Shown here: positions 1-10,244 of the stretch, piece by piece | How positions within the stretch are numbered: the first letter of the stretch is position 1 | How the letters are laid out: the number at the start of each line of letters is the position of its first letter | Assembly (NCBI GenBank): GCA_003290165.1 | Contig: QNQO01000683.1 | Location: forward strand, 310,001 to 374,000 | DNA from: Berberis thunbergii | Lineage: Eukaryota > Streptophyta > Magnoliopsida > Ranunculales > Berberidaceae | DNA: 64,000 nt | Reading direction: 5' to 3' | The notes under the pieces: generated by a model | Seen by the model: only the letters and a program-made list of their open reading frames with translations | Database searches by the model: none | Told to the model about the DNA's origin: nothing | Position numbers and translations under genes: made by a program

Positions 1-2435
1 TAGAATATATACTCTCCATAGATTTAAGCAGAAAAAAAAAATCATTCATGTTTTTTTATCCCATATTATAAGGAATTGCACAGAAGTATGATCTAATAAC
101 TTATAGGAGGCATATGACGAACAATATAACTTCCACTAATTGTGTCAGATGCACATTTTGCATTTTTTCAACGTTCAAAGTTTCTTTTACATCATAACAT
201 GATCCTACCTATGCAAGGTTAATAGCCCTTTTTCTATGATTTGCACATGCATCATGCATCGCTATGCCGATTTTGGGGCATTTGAAACAGTGGGACTCAC
301 ATTTAACTAATTTATCATGGTAATTCTCTACTATCAATGATTGGAGTTATGAAAACTTCATTATTCTTTTTGCAGGTGATTCTGGCATCATTGAGAAGTC
401 TCCGAACCCAGGCCAGGATTGGATACCATTGGAGTTTGTGTGTCAGATTTCAATTTTATTTGGGCCATTGCCCATGGTTCCAGAAGCGCATTAGTGCTAA
501 CAAGTGTTAATCTTAGTGGACAACCTAGTAGCGTGTGCATCAAATATTAATAAGAAATACTGAAAAATTAGCTCAGAACGGGGTTGACGGGATTGAAAAT
601 ATCCATCTCATTACATTCCAGTCTAGATCGGGATGAGATGAGATCAATATGGAATTATTCAATCCCATTAAGACCCGAAAAAATATGGACGGGACGGGAA
701 TGGGATCGCGGGATGGGATGCCCACCACTAATGGCCACCATCGCAATAGTTGCCCAGCTCTCCAATCATCGTTCATCCATCATTATTCCACTCTCTATTC
801 ATTTCCCACACAGCCATCATAATCCCATTATTTATTTTTCTTGCACAAGCTATCGCCCCTTTCATCCCCCTATTCGTTTTTTTTATTGCCCTCGCGGCAG
901 CCTATGCGATGGTGGGTTCCCCACTCGTGAAGGCTGTTGCAAGGGAAAAAAATGACCCTCACAAAGGCACATGCATGTGGATTACTGACTGTCACAAAAT
1001 CCGCCGCGAGGGTGAGGAAAATAAACAAAAAGATAGAGAGGAAAAGTAATAAGAAAAGAGATGGGCGATGGCAGAATCGAGCGTCCATGTTCAGGTTTGA
1101 CCTAGTAAAGAAATAACCTTATTGAATTATCTTCCATTTTTGTTTTACATGCTATTGATGTTCATGTTGTTGTTATTCAGAATACGGGTTAATAGAGGGT
1201 GAGAAAATTATTGAGATAGTGACGGTTGTGGGAGGGGATATGGGAAATTGAGTCGAGTAAGAAGGAAGAAGATGAATAGCAATTTAATTGGGTAGTGTGG
1301 GTTAGCAAATAAAATAAGGTATGGCAATGCGGAACAGTGGAATCTGTAGTGTTAAAAATTCGCTACCTTATTTATTTGTTGGGCGCTATTTGATGGATTG
1401 GCCATCTTCAGTATCATGAATGACTTTAGTGTCACCACAACAACAAGAAATAGAGGCATTTTCACCTACAAGGTTTTTTCCTTTCTTTTTTTGCAAATCT
1501 AGTTTCTGATTTTCAAAACAACATGTGACCATCCAAATACTACTCAATGTTCCACAAACAGACAACCACCACCAGGATGGTTGACAACCACTGCCACCCC
1601 CACGTCGACCATCACCCATGATTCAACTATGTTAAGAACCCGCCTTACAAAATCTATCAAGCAGCGGAGGCCAATTACTTAACCATGACCCTAACATTCT
1701 ACCACTGTCTCATAGGGCATCGGGTGTGGTTTTTCATTCTGTCAAATTTTAGATTCGATCTGTTATTAAATCTGATGTAATTATAGTCGAAGAAATATCA
1801 ATCGGTTTTTGCTCTACGCTTCCAAAGTTGGCATCATTATTAGTTTTCACTCTACCCGACGCTTATCAATGGTAATCATTTCCCAACAACTCATATTCAA
1901 TGACTCAGTGTCATGCCCAAACACATAATACTGATAAAATCTAGCATTTCAAGCCTGAGTTCTCAATGAGCGGAATGGCAATTGCTTGACTGGAATCCCA
2001 ACAGCCACCACGGACCATTATGTCTACCATCATCCCTGATGCGGCCATCACCACCATTTGAATCTAGGATCGCACCAATTACTCATTAGGCTTATTTTAA
2101 ATTTTAATAAAGCATTGTAAAGCCCGAGCTATCAAGGATTGGAACCCTAATTACTTAACTAAGATCCTAACAGCCACCGCGAACCATCACGTCCATGAAT
2201 CCTGATTCAGCCACCAACCATGCTCCTTCGTCTTTGGATGGGTTCGAATACGGACTAACGGGCTTGATTTGTGCCCATTTAACTTCGAGCAAAGCTCAAA
2301 TCTATTGAATAAGAAGGGAGCCCGGTTTAGTACCAGGATGGTGAGGCTCACGTGCTCCTCGTCAAATATCTTTACCAGTTTAACGAAATAAATATATCTC
2401 TATCGCGTCTCTTTTCCATTGAAGGTCCAATTTCA
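1..2435. other. Upstream intergenic region, possible terminal exon
   Basis: No convincing gene. At 376-494 a T-rich stretch ending in AG is followed by an open stretch of 38 codons that ends in TAG. It could be the terminal exon of a gene lying to the left, but I do not recognise the peptide and it could be chance. The segment at about 580-730 is rich in GGGAT and GGGAC words and ends in a GGGATGCCCACCACTA-like string, which looks like a degraded transposon end. The rest is AT-rich with only short random ORFs. Confidence 0.3.
1961..2223 (+). repeat. Diverged tandem duplication
   Basis: Two imperfect copies, roughly 1961-2061 and 2131-2223, share the order ggaa..aatt.ctta.ct, then ATCC(C/T)AACAGCCACC, then a (G/A)ACCAT.A.GTC block and a final CCTGAT..(G/A)CC. 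A weaker third relative is visible at about 1650-1710. They lie just upstream of the SWI3B-like gene. The copies contain no coding potential. Confidence 0.45.
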
Positions 2436-5400
2436 ATGGCGACACAGACACCAACGCCCGTCAAAGAACCCACCAACTCCTTGTCGGAAAACGCACTCAA
2501 AACGCCGGAACCCACACCATCTACGGCGCTCTCTCCGGCCGTGAAGTCAGAAACTCCGGTGAAGGTCTCAGCCCCCATCACTTCCCGGCAACCCGAGAAC
2601 TCGCCTTCGGAGACCAATTCAATTACCATTCCCAGCTACTCAAGTAAGAAAATATCTCACCTTCTGAAAACCCCAATTTACTGTTTTTCAAAATAAACGT
2701 TTCAAAACCCTAAAGTTTAGACCTTTAATGTAAAAAATCCCCTTTTTTGTGTACAGGATGGTTTTCGTGGGAGAAGATACACCAATGTGAGCGTCGATTT
2801 CTCCCAGAATTCTTCGATGGGAAGTCTTCGTCTAAGAACCCGAAGATTTATAAGTACTATAGGGATTCAATTATTCGGATCTTTAGGCGAAACCCCTCGA
2901 GGAAGATCACATTCACCCAGGTTCGAAAGGTCATTGTAGGGGATGTTGGGTCGATTCGAAGGGTTTTCGACTTTCTGGAATCTTGGGGTTTGATTAATTA
3001 CTCAGGAGCTGCACCGAAGCCGAACTCGAAATATGAAGATAAGGAAAACAAGGAGAAAGGAAGTCCCAGGAAATTCTGTAGTGGATGCAAGTGTGTTTGC
3101 AGCATGGCGTGCTTCGTTTCCAATAAGGTGTGTAGATTCTAACCAATTGTACTCATTTTTGTTTTGTTTTAATATGAAATTATGCATTGCTTTGTTTGTT
3201 CTGGAGTTTCACAATGTAAGATTGAGAGTCAGAGTCAGTAAAGGACTTGCAGTTAATTGTAGATAATGGTTGTGTGTGCATGTTGCTCGTGTTAACGAAC
3301 TTGTTATCCCAACTTAATTTTTATTTTAGTTGAGTAGATAGAGTTACATGATTCCATTTGTAAGAAATTTTTGTCATTGGTTTTTCAGAAGTAAAGGGTT
3401 GCTAATTTTGAAACACTCTATATAGATATATTGTATACCATCTTGGCTATGCACAAGATGGTGTCATGGGTCTAGTGTGAACCCTGCCACGGCATCCATA
3501 CGAACACAACTTGCGTTTTAAATGAAAAACCTTCATATGGAATAAAGGTGAATTTTGAGCTCCAATGTGAACTTAAGTATTGAAGTTTATTTGGTGGGCA
3601 CGGTGTGTGTCTGGAAGCCTTTGATTGTCTTCACGTTTTTAAGGTATTTCCTTTTTTTTTTTTTCAAGTATTGAATTTTGGGCTCCAATGTGAACTTAAG
3701 TATTGAAGTCGCGCCTGGAAGCCTGGAAGCCTTTGGAGTTTTGAAGTATTTGTATCTAATAATTATATCTTTTATGTAATGTTTGTTTCTCTTGATTCTA
3801 AGATGCCACTATTTGTGTAATATGGATTGCCTAAACCCGATTCTAACATGTTTGGGGAAGTTGTCATTGTTTAATGGGGTGGACATTAATGCAACCCCCC
3901 TCCCCACCCCCCAAAAAAAAAAAATGGAAAAAAGAAGAAAATAGTTTATATTAATAATAAAAATAATCACCATGCATTGGCATGAACTCTGGTGAGCCCC
4001 TCGTCATCCAGAACTTGTTTCTCATATTTTCTGGGTTCTTCATTGGTGCTCTAATCTTCTTCTTGAGATGTTTGAAATGTGTGAGCTTCTCAGTCAGTTC
4101 TGCACTTAATAAAAGTGTTATTTTGTCCCAAATCATATGGTTGAAATTAATTCCTCTTCTAAGATATAAGATCATGGCTCCAACATTTTTCTGGTTGTTT
4201 TGGAAAATGCGTTCTTTGTTATTGTTGATAAATATGTAATACTTGTAATCTGGTTGTTAATCAACCTATACACCAACTGTGTATTTTGATTTTGATCAGA
4301 ATGACTTCAGTTGGTAAAGATCTCTTTCCAAGTTATTTGTTATTGCTCGAACAAATGTTCCTCATCTGTCTATTGTTTCTCAGTTTGATCTCACTCTATG
4401 CGGAAGGTGCTTTGTGCGTAGCAACGGCCGAAATGAAATCAGTGCTGGAGACTTCAGAAGGGTTGAGATTAGCGAAGAGACTAAGACAGGGTGGACTGAC
4501 AAAGAGACCTTGCATCTTCTAGAAGCCATTACGCACTATGGTGATGATTGGAAGAAAGTGGCAATGCATGTAGGAGGCAGAAGTGAAAAAGAATGTGTTG
4601 CTCATTTCCTCAAACTTCCATTTGGAGAACAGTTTGTAGGTCATCCAGACTTTGAGGAGGTTGATAAGTACTCTCAGACCAAGAACCATGGTGATACTGA
4701 AACAGAAGAGGAGGATGCTTTTTTGTCATCCCTAGCAAAAAGGCGGCGTTTGACCCCACTTGCTGATGCAAGCAACCCTATTGTGGCGCAGGTATAAAGT
4801 TGATTTCTGAAGAATTTTGGTCATTGGCTTCTCAGTCTTTTATTGACTGTTTGTCTTCTCTTCTAATAATTCCTCATTGTTTCTTACTATACCATCTTTA
4901 TACCCTCCTAAGTTTCTGCAAGCCTTTGGGAAGTGTGTATACATTCTCTATGTTAATCACCATATCTACCAGTAGTATATATGATACTGGCTCTGGTCTG
5001 TATAGGTTACTTGCCTAGGAGGCAAGGCCTATATGATGGTGGGTACACTTGTGCCTACATGATAGTAGGTGCACAGGTTTGGTAAGTCGTAAGGAATAAG
5101 GGTGTGTTTGTTGCATGGAATCCTTGGGGGACCACTTGTGTTTAATACAAATTTGATGAAAATGGGTGACCACTTATCATGGATTCTACATCTTGATCAA
5201 AGGTGGGAATTGAATTCCCATGAAATATGAAAATCCCAACTCCTTACTCCTACGAAATTGGGTTCCCATATTTCATCAGAGTTCAACTCCCCACCTTTTA
5301 TCAAGTGGTCCACCGCATTTGATCAAATTTGCCTTCAAAACAGATGGTCCCCCCCATGAATCCTATAACCAGAAACACCTAAAAATAGATAACCCTAACC

Positions 5401-6879
5401 TGCATGAGATGCCATGAATGCATATTAATTTTATCCCAAAGTAACATAAATATGTCAACATATTCCCTTTATATATATACCCACTTGGCCATGCTTTGAT
5501 TGTCATCCGCTGGTATTTTATTTTCTTTTTGAACATGATGGACCTTCCCAGTGGTAGGGTCATTTCCATCACTTCTACGCGATGCATCTCAATGTATTCT
5601 ATTTCACAAGTTTTTTTTTTTTTTTTTTTAACCTTTATTAATGATTTCTCAGGCTGCATTCTTATCGGCCATGGTGGGCTCAGAGGTTGCAGAAGCTGCA
5701 GCTCAAGCGGCTGTGGCGGCTCTGTCTAAAGTGGACCTTGCCATTGACCGGAGGAAGAATAATGACATCCCACTTGATGAAACACAACAAAAAGGTACAT
5801 CTAACTCTTCTTGACATGCGATAAATCTTAAATCGGATAGAGATGCATATACCCTTGAAGATTAGATTTGCTATTTGTTGGTGTCTGATAATACTTGTAC
5901 TTGGTGGGACAGACAAGTAGGTTATTCAACCCCGGCTAGTTCAGAATTGCTATTTTATTATTCAATAAACTTTAATTTATTTTCATTTGTCAATAGAGAA
6001 ATTCAACATGGGCTACAGGTCAGTGTCATCCTATCTTCAAGATCAATGTTATGGGCTTCCTTTAGAAATTCCGAGTTTGTTTACTAGATCGTTGGGCTAT
6101 TGGCAAAGGGTGATTAGACTGAGCAAGAAGTAACAATAGATTGTTAAATGGTGCATCATTAATCCTGACATGACAACATCAACCTCGTGCCAAGTGCATG
6201 AGACGAACCATAAGAATATAGGAAGAGAGTTTGTTCATTGTGATTACTCTTAGTGCATAACAGGTTTCCAGCAAATTTTTTTAGTATATGGACAATTTCT
6301 TGCAAGAATATCCATAAGAAACTTCTATAAGTTTTCAGTTTCCATCAGTTAATTGGTGTTCCCCACCCTCAGAATTTCCTTAGGTGATCACATATGCACA
6401 TGGATCTTTAGAAAATAATGTTACTGTTTGCCTATTTGCCTTTATGCAGAATCTGCCAATAATGACACCGCCATGGGGACATTGGAAGAGGCAGTTGCAG
6501 AATCCTATGCACTCATCAACAGAGAAGAGGAAGATCTTGAGAGATCCATCTCCAACATCATTGAAGTTCAGGTGTGTACATACATTTGTCGCTTCATACT
6601 TGTTAAATGATGAAACTTCCCTGTTTTTGGTTGATTGTTAGTTGGGAATCTTAATTGATGCCTTGGATGTTGCAGATGAAAGAAATTCAGGATAAGATCG
6701 TTAAGTTTGAAGAGGTTGAGTCACAAATGGAGAGAGAATGGAAACAATTGCACCAGATGAAGAACTTACTCTTTGCAGATCAACTGAATCTTTTATTTCA
6801 AAGAGCTAAAAGTCCAGTGAAGATTGGCGAGAGTACAGAGGGTGTTGTTCAAACTACCGATGCTGCTGTTGTTACATGA
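2436..6879 (+). CDS. SWI3B: SWI/SNF complex subunit SWI3B-like (SWIRM, ZZ-like, SANT)
   Basis: Six exons: 2436-2643, 2757-3127, 4384-4791, 5653-5794, 6450-6571, 6676-6879. All junctions are GT-AG and in phase, giving 484 residues, close to Arabidopsis SWI3B (about 470). An acidic, proline-rich N-terminus leads into a SWIRM domain (about 68-155, starting at WFSWEKIHQCE). A cysteine-rich ZZ-like finger follows (about 176-208, pairs CSGC, CVC, CGRC split across exons 2 and 3). Next come a SANT domain (about 229-275, WTDKETLHLLEAI..YGDDWKKVA) and a C-terminal coiled coil (about 385-470). The family forms the scaffold of plant BRM/SYD chromatin remodellers in the nucleus and dimerises through the coiled coil. 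The start is the ATG before ATQTPTP; an in-frame extension to 2352 has no ATG. Intron 3 carries a MITE. Family is certain and the SWI3B assignment is strong. Confidence 0.95.
3549..3755 (+). repeat. Direct duplication in SWI3B intron 2
   Basis: Two direct copies beginning TGAATTTTG(A/G)GCTCCAATGTG start at about 3549 and 3673. Both continue through an AACTTAAGTATTGAAGT block and a CTGGAAGCCTTTG block. The second copy also has a short internal duplication of CCTGGAAG. This looks like local intron expansion, not coding sequence. Confidence 0.6.
5100..5379. mobile_element. PIF/Harbinger (Tourist-like) MITE in SWI3B intron 3
   Basis: A 280-bp foldback element. The left end GGGTGTGTTTGTTGCATGG is complementary, with mismatches, to the right end, and the pairing continues for most of each half (for example GACCACTTG..., then ATTTGAT..., then GGGAATTGA...). 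It is flanked on both sides by TAA (5097-5099 and 5380-5382), the target duplication expected for Tourist-type MITEs. No ORF of its own. It lies inside an intron, so it should be spliced out. Confidence 0.75.
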
Positions 6880-7574
6880 TAAATGTACACTATTTTGTCC
6901 TCGAGCAAGAATTGCATGCACCCTGGCTCAGCCATTTACCTACTCCAGTCCTGCTGCCAATGTAAACTGAGCGGGTGGATTGTTTATTACAGTGCCTGCA
7001 TGTTCTACAGTCTTGACTCCTAAGCCATCTATATTACCATGTAGATCCACCTGTTTCATTGTGACGCTACTCCTGGGGACAATGGAATTTCTCATCTATC
7101 CCATTGAGACCCAATGGAAGCCCTGCACCAAAAGAAATGGAGCAAAAATAGGGACTTAATGTAAAACCAACTTACTGAATGACTTGACACACAGCGAGTT
7201 GCTAAATTTCACTCTTAACTTTTTTTTTTTTTTTTTTTTAAAATTTCACTCTAACTTGCGTTCTCACAGAGACAAGTAGGGTAGAAGATTTTAGAAGATT
7301 AAAAATTCTCAAATGTTTGATTCAAAGTTTGATGGTTTACAAGCCTTATACTAGACTTATTTACACAAATTATAAGTAACAGTCTTCAAAACACTCCTTG
7401 TGGAAATATGTTGCATGAAACATTTCTTTTCATGGGGATGGGATTCGTACAAATCTTTGACGTTGAAAGTTTATTAGATCACATACGTATTCAGAAGATT
7501 AATGACATAAGCATTATGAATAATCGTGTGAAATATCTGAAACGGTCGTATTTTCTTTAAGTAACTTTGCGTCG
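6880..7574. other. SWI3B 3' UTR and intergenic DNA
   Basis: Presumed 3' untranslated region followed by AT-rich intergenic DNA with a T-run near 7220. I see no gene here. Confidence 0.5.
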
Positions 7575-7850
7575 CCTTGTTTGGGTGTCTCTTTGGGTTT
7601 TTTTACACTTCTACCCGTTCCCTTTTGTGGATGGTGTTTGCACTACAAGAAAAACCAATATTAGCTACGAAAAATAGTGACGGTTTTTTTAACGGTTTGC
7701 AACGGCATTAAACCGTCGCTATAATTTCTGCTACGGTTTTGGTACATAAATTAAAATAACCGTCGCTAACCGTTTTGCGACGGTTTAAAACCATCGCTAA
7801 TACGAGCATTAACGACGACATTCGGACCGTAGTTAATGTTTAGAAATTTT

Positions 7851-8690
7851 TTTGTTAGCTACGGTCAAAATACCGTAGCTAATGTGATTTTAAAAAAAAT
7901 ATATATATATATATAACTAAACAACTTAGCGACAGCACTTTGGCCGTAGCTAAGGTTTAGAAATTTTTTTTGTTAGCGACGGTCCACATATCGTCGCTAA
8001 TGTGATTTTTTTTTTTTAAAATATAACAAAACAACTTAGCGACGGCAATACAGCCATAGCTAATGTTTTTGAGATTTAAAAAAAAAATTATAGGAAAACA
8101 CCTTAGCAACGGCAGGAGGGCCGTAGCTAATGTGATTTATTTTTAAAAAATATAACAAAACAACTTAGCGACGGCAATACAGCCGTAGCTAGTGTTTAGA
8201 AATGTTTTTTCTGATTTAAAAAAAAATTTATAGGAAAACACCTTAGCGACGGCACGCGGGCCGTAGCTAATGTAATTTTTTTTTTTAAATATAACAAAAC
8301 AACTTAGCGACGGCACTGGGGCCGTAGCTAAGGTTTAGAAAAAAAAATTTGTTAGCTACGGTCCACATACCAACGCTAATGTGATTTTAAAAATATATAT
8401 ATATATATAACAAAACAACTTAGCTACGGCTGTATGTTTAGAAATGTCTTTATGATTTTTAAAAAAAAAAATTATAAGAAAACAATATAGCGACGACACT
8501 AGGGCTGTAGCTAATGTTTACAAAAAAAAAATTTGTTAGCCACGGTCCAAATACCGTAGCTAATGTCATTTAAAAAAAAAAATTAAGAAAACAATATAGC
8601 GACAGCAGTAGGGCCGTAGCTAATGTTTACAAAAAAAAAAAATTGTTAGCTACGGTCAAAATACCGTAGCTAAATGTGACTTTTTTTAAA
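7851..8690 (+). repeat. Left array of mini-hairpins in the CACTA element
   Basis: About 14 units. Each is an inverted repeat with left arm TTAG(C/G)(T/G)ACGG(C/T), a loop of 5-9 bases and right arm (A/G)CCGT(A/C)GCTAA. AT-rich spacers containing GTTTAGAAA or GTGATTTT and runs of A or T separate them, at a period of about 60 bp. In several units both arms carry the same alternative base (CTACGG with CCGTAG; CGACGG with CCGTCG), so the stem stays paired. Confidence 0.85.
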
Positions 8691-8754
8691 AATTATATAA
8701 AGCAAAATCGCTATATATTTAGACACTGGATAAAAATACCAATAACACATTTCC

Positions 8755-8830
8755 GTCCAGCCCGGTTATGAGACTTAGTTTTCACCTAGGCGACTCGGGT
8801 TCGAATCCCGCTGTCAGGACTCAAGGTCAG
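8755..8830 (+). other. tRNA-like (SINE-type) segment inside the CACTA element
   Basis: Positions 8798-8808 read GGTTCGAATCC, an exact match to the RNA polymerase III B-box (the tRNA T-arm), flanked by CGGG and CCCG that would close the stem. Upstream sequence is only weakly A-box-like and no full cloverleaf or anticodon arm can be drawn. I read it as a relic of a tRNA or a tRNA-derived SINE captured in the transposon centre, not a working tRNA gene. Confidence 0.4.
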
Positions 8831-9310
8831 AGGCCTTCCTAATGGTCTCAAAACTCAATGTTCCCTTTTGAAAAATACCCAAATGCTTAGCATCTATATT
8901 ATAGGGGGAAAGTTTGAGCTCTTGACTGTGAGGACGTGTTGCCTCCATTGCATAGTCGGGCCAGACTGTACCGCTAGCATTTTTATTGTTCTCTTTGCAT
9001 TGCTTTTCAACTTCAAACTTGTATTTCCATCGATCGATAGCATCGAACTAGTCTTGAGCAACGTCCATCCGAACGTTCCTCCACATTGTAATCTATTGAA
9101 TGTGAATGAGAGCTTTTACTGACTATTGTGCATTGTTATATTGTCTACAAATTAATATTGTGCATTCTCAAGTTAATATTTGTGCCCGTCAACGTAATTA
9201 CTCATAGGCTTACTAGTGAATTGGATAGCTAGTGCCGCACGGATTGCTAGTCCGTGACACCCGCCAATGAAACTTTTTTTAACATTAAAATTTTTATATT
9301 AGCGACGACA

Positions 9311-9490
9311 CTAAGATCTGAGACCTGAGATCTTGGAGATCTGAGATCTCCGATCTCGGAGAATCTCAAAGATCTGAGAAATCTCAGATATCGGAGAGAT
9401 CTCCAATATTTTTTAAATATATATATATATTTAAAACATCTCAGAGATCTCGGAGAAATCTGATCTTTAAAGATCTCGGAGAGATCGAAA
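9311..9490. repeat. GATC-rich quasi-palindromic cluster
   Basis: A 180-bp block packed with overlapping palindromic words: AGATCT, GAGATCTC, GGAGATCT and CTCGGAGA occur repeatedly in both orientations around a central (TA)n tract at about 9417-9431. It is in the right half of the CACTA interior and is unlike the hairpin arrays on either side. Confidence 0.7.
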
Positions 9491-9557
9491 AAAAAAATAT
9501 ATATATATTAAAAAAAAACCATTTAGTGAATATAAAAATAATGCAAATTAAAAAAAA

Positions 9558-10140
9558 ATCATTTAGCCACGGCAAAATGCCCGTCGCTAAAATAAAAAAG
9601 AATGTTAAATTTAAAAAAAAATCAATTAGCTACGGCTAAAATGCCGTCGCTAATATAAAAATAATATTAAATTTTTTTTAAATCAGTTCGCTACGGCTAA
9701 AATGCCATCGCTAATATAAAAATAATGTTAATTTTTTTAAAAAATCAGTTAGCCATGGCAAATTGCTGTCGCTAATATAAAAATAATGTTAAATTTTTTA
9801 AAAAAAAATCTGTTAGCCACGGCCAAAATACAGTCGCTAATATAAAAATAATGTTAATTTTTTTTTAAAAAAATATGTTAGCCAAGGCCAAATTGCCGTC
9901 GCTAATATAAAAAAAATATTAATTTTTTTTTTAAATTTAGTTAACCACGGATGTTTTACACTTTAGCGACGGTTTTATCCCGTGGCTAATTAGCCACGGC
10001 TATTTTTGCCGTCGCTGAATCAAATAGCGACGATAAATGTGGCTATGGGATAGCGACGGTTGTTGTGCTGTCGCTGATGCCTTTTAGCTACGGTTTTAGC
10101 TCAATCAGCGACGGTTTTAGCTCAATCAGCGACGGTTTTT
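9558..10140 (+). repeat. Right array of mini-hairpins in the CACTA element
   Basis: Seven or more units with left arm TTAGCCACGGC (variants CTACGG, CCATGG), loop AAAAT or similar, and right arm GCCGTCGCTAA. They are separated by TATAAAAATAATGTTAA and A/T runs at a period of about 60-65 bp. Towards the right end the units merge into closely packed TTAGCGACGG and AATCAGCGACGG copies. The right array mostly uses CCACGG or CTACGG on the left arm and CCGTCG on the right. Confidence 0.8.
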
Positions 10141-10244
10141 AGCTGTTGCTGATTTCAAAAATTTTGGTAGTGTTGTGGTTGTGTTTTAAAGATAACGGAT
10201 AAAAAAATGAAAAAAAACACCCTAAAGAGGCACCCAAACAGGGC

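Larger units (their letters stand above)
7641..10172. mobile_element. Non-autonomous CACTA (En/Spm) transposon
   Basis: The left end reads CACTACAAGAAAAACC and the right end, on the minus strand, CACTACCAAAATTTT. These match the CACTA terminus rule. The 3-bp target duplication TTG is present at 7638-7640 and 10173-10175. The 2532-bp interior has no transposase; its longest ORF is under 90 codons. It is dominated by subterminal TTAGCGACGG/CCGTAGCTAA repeats in two blocks with a less repetitive centre (about 8695-9300). Mobilisation would depend on a transposase encoded elsewhere. Confidence 0.9.
7575..10244. mobile_element. Older MITE split by the CACTA insertion
   Basis: The flanks of the CACTA element are inverted copies of each other. 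The left flank starts CCTTGTTTGGGTGTCTCTTT at 7575. The right flank, read on the minus strand from about 10243, starts CCCTGTTTGGGTGCCTCTTT, and both run on into a T-rich tract. Removing the CACTA insert leaves an element of only about 140 bp. No target duplication could be fixed with certainty, so the exact outer boundaries are approximate. Confidence 0.6.

Noticed and set aside
573..1088. Several overlapping ORFs on both strands
   Set aside because: No family similarity, no splice context, and part overlaps transposon-like sequence.
2386..2400. AAATAAATATATCTC as the SWI3B TATA box
   Set aside because: A start site 30 bp downstream would leave a leader of only about 10 nt before the ATG at 2436.
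4286..4522. 78-codon ORF overlapping SWI3B exon 3 in another frame
   Set aside because: Out of frame with the clear zinc finger and SANT coding sequence.
8755..8830. Functional tRNA gene
   Set aside because: Only the T-arm is intact; acceptor, D-arm and anticodon arm cannot be formed.
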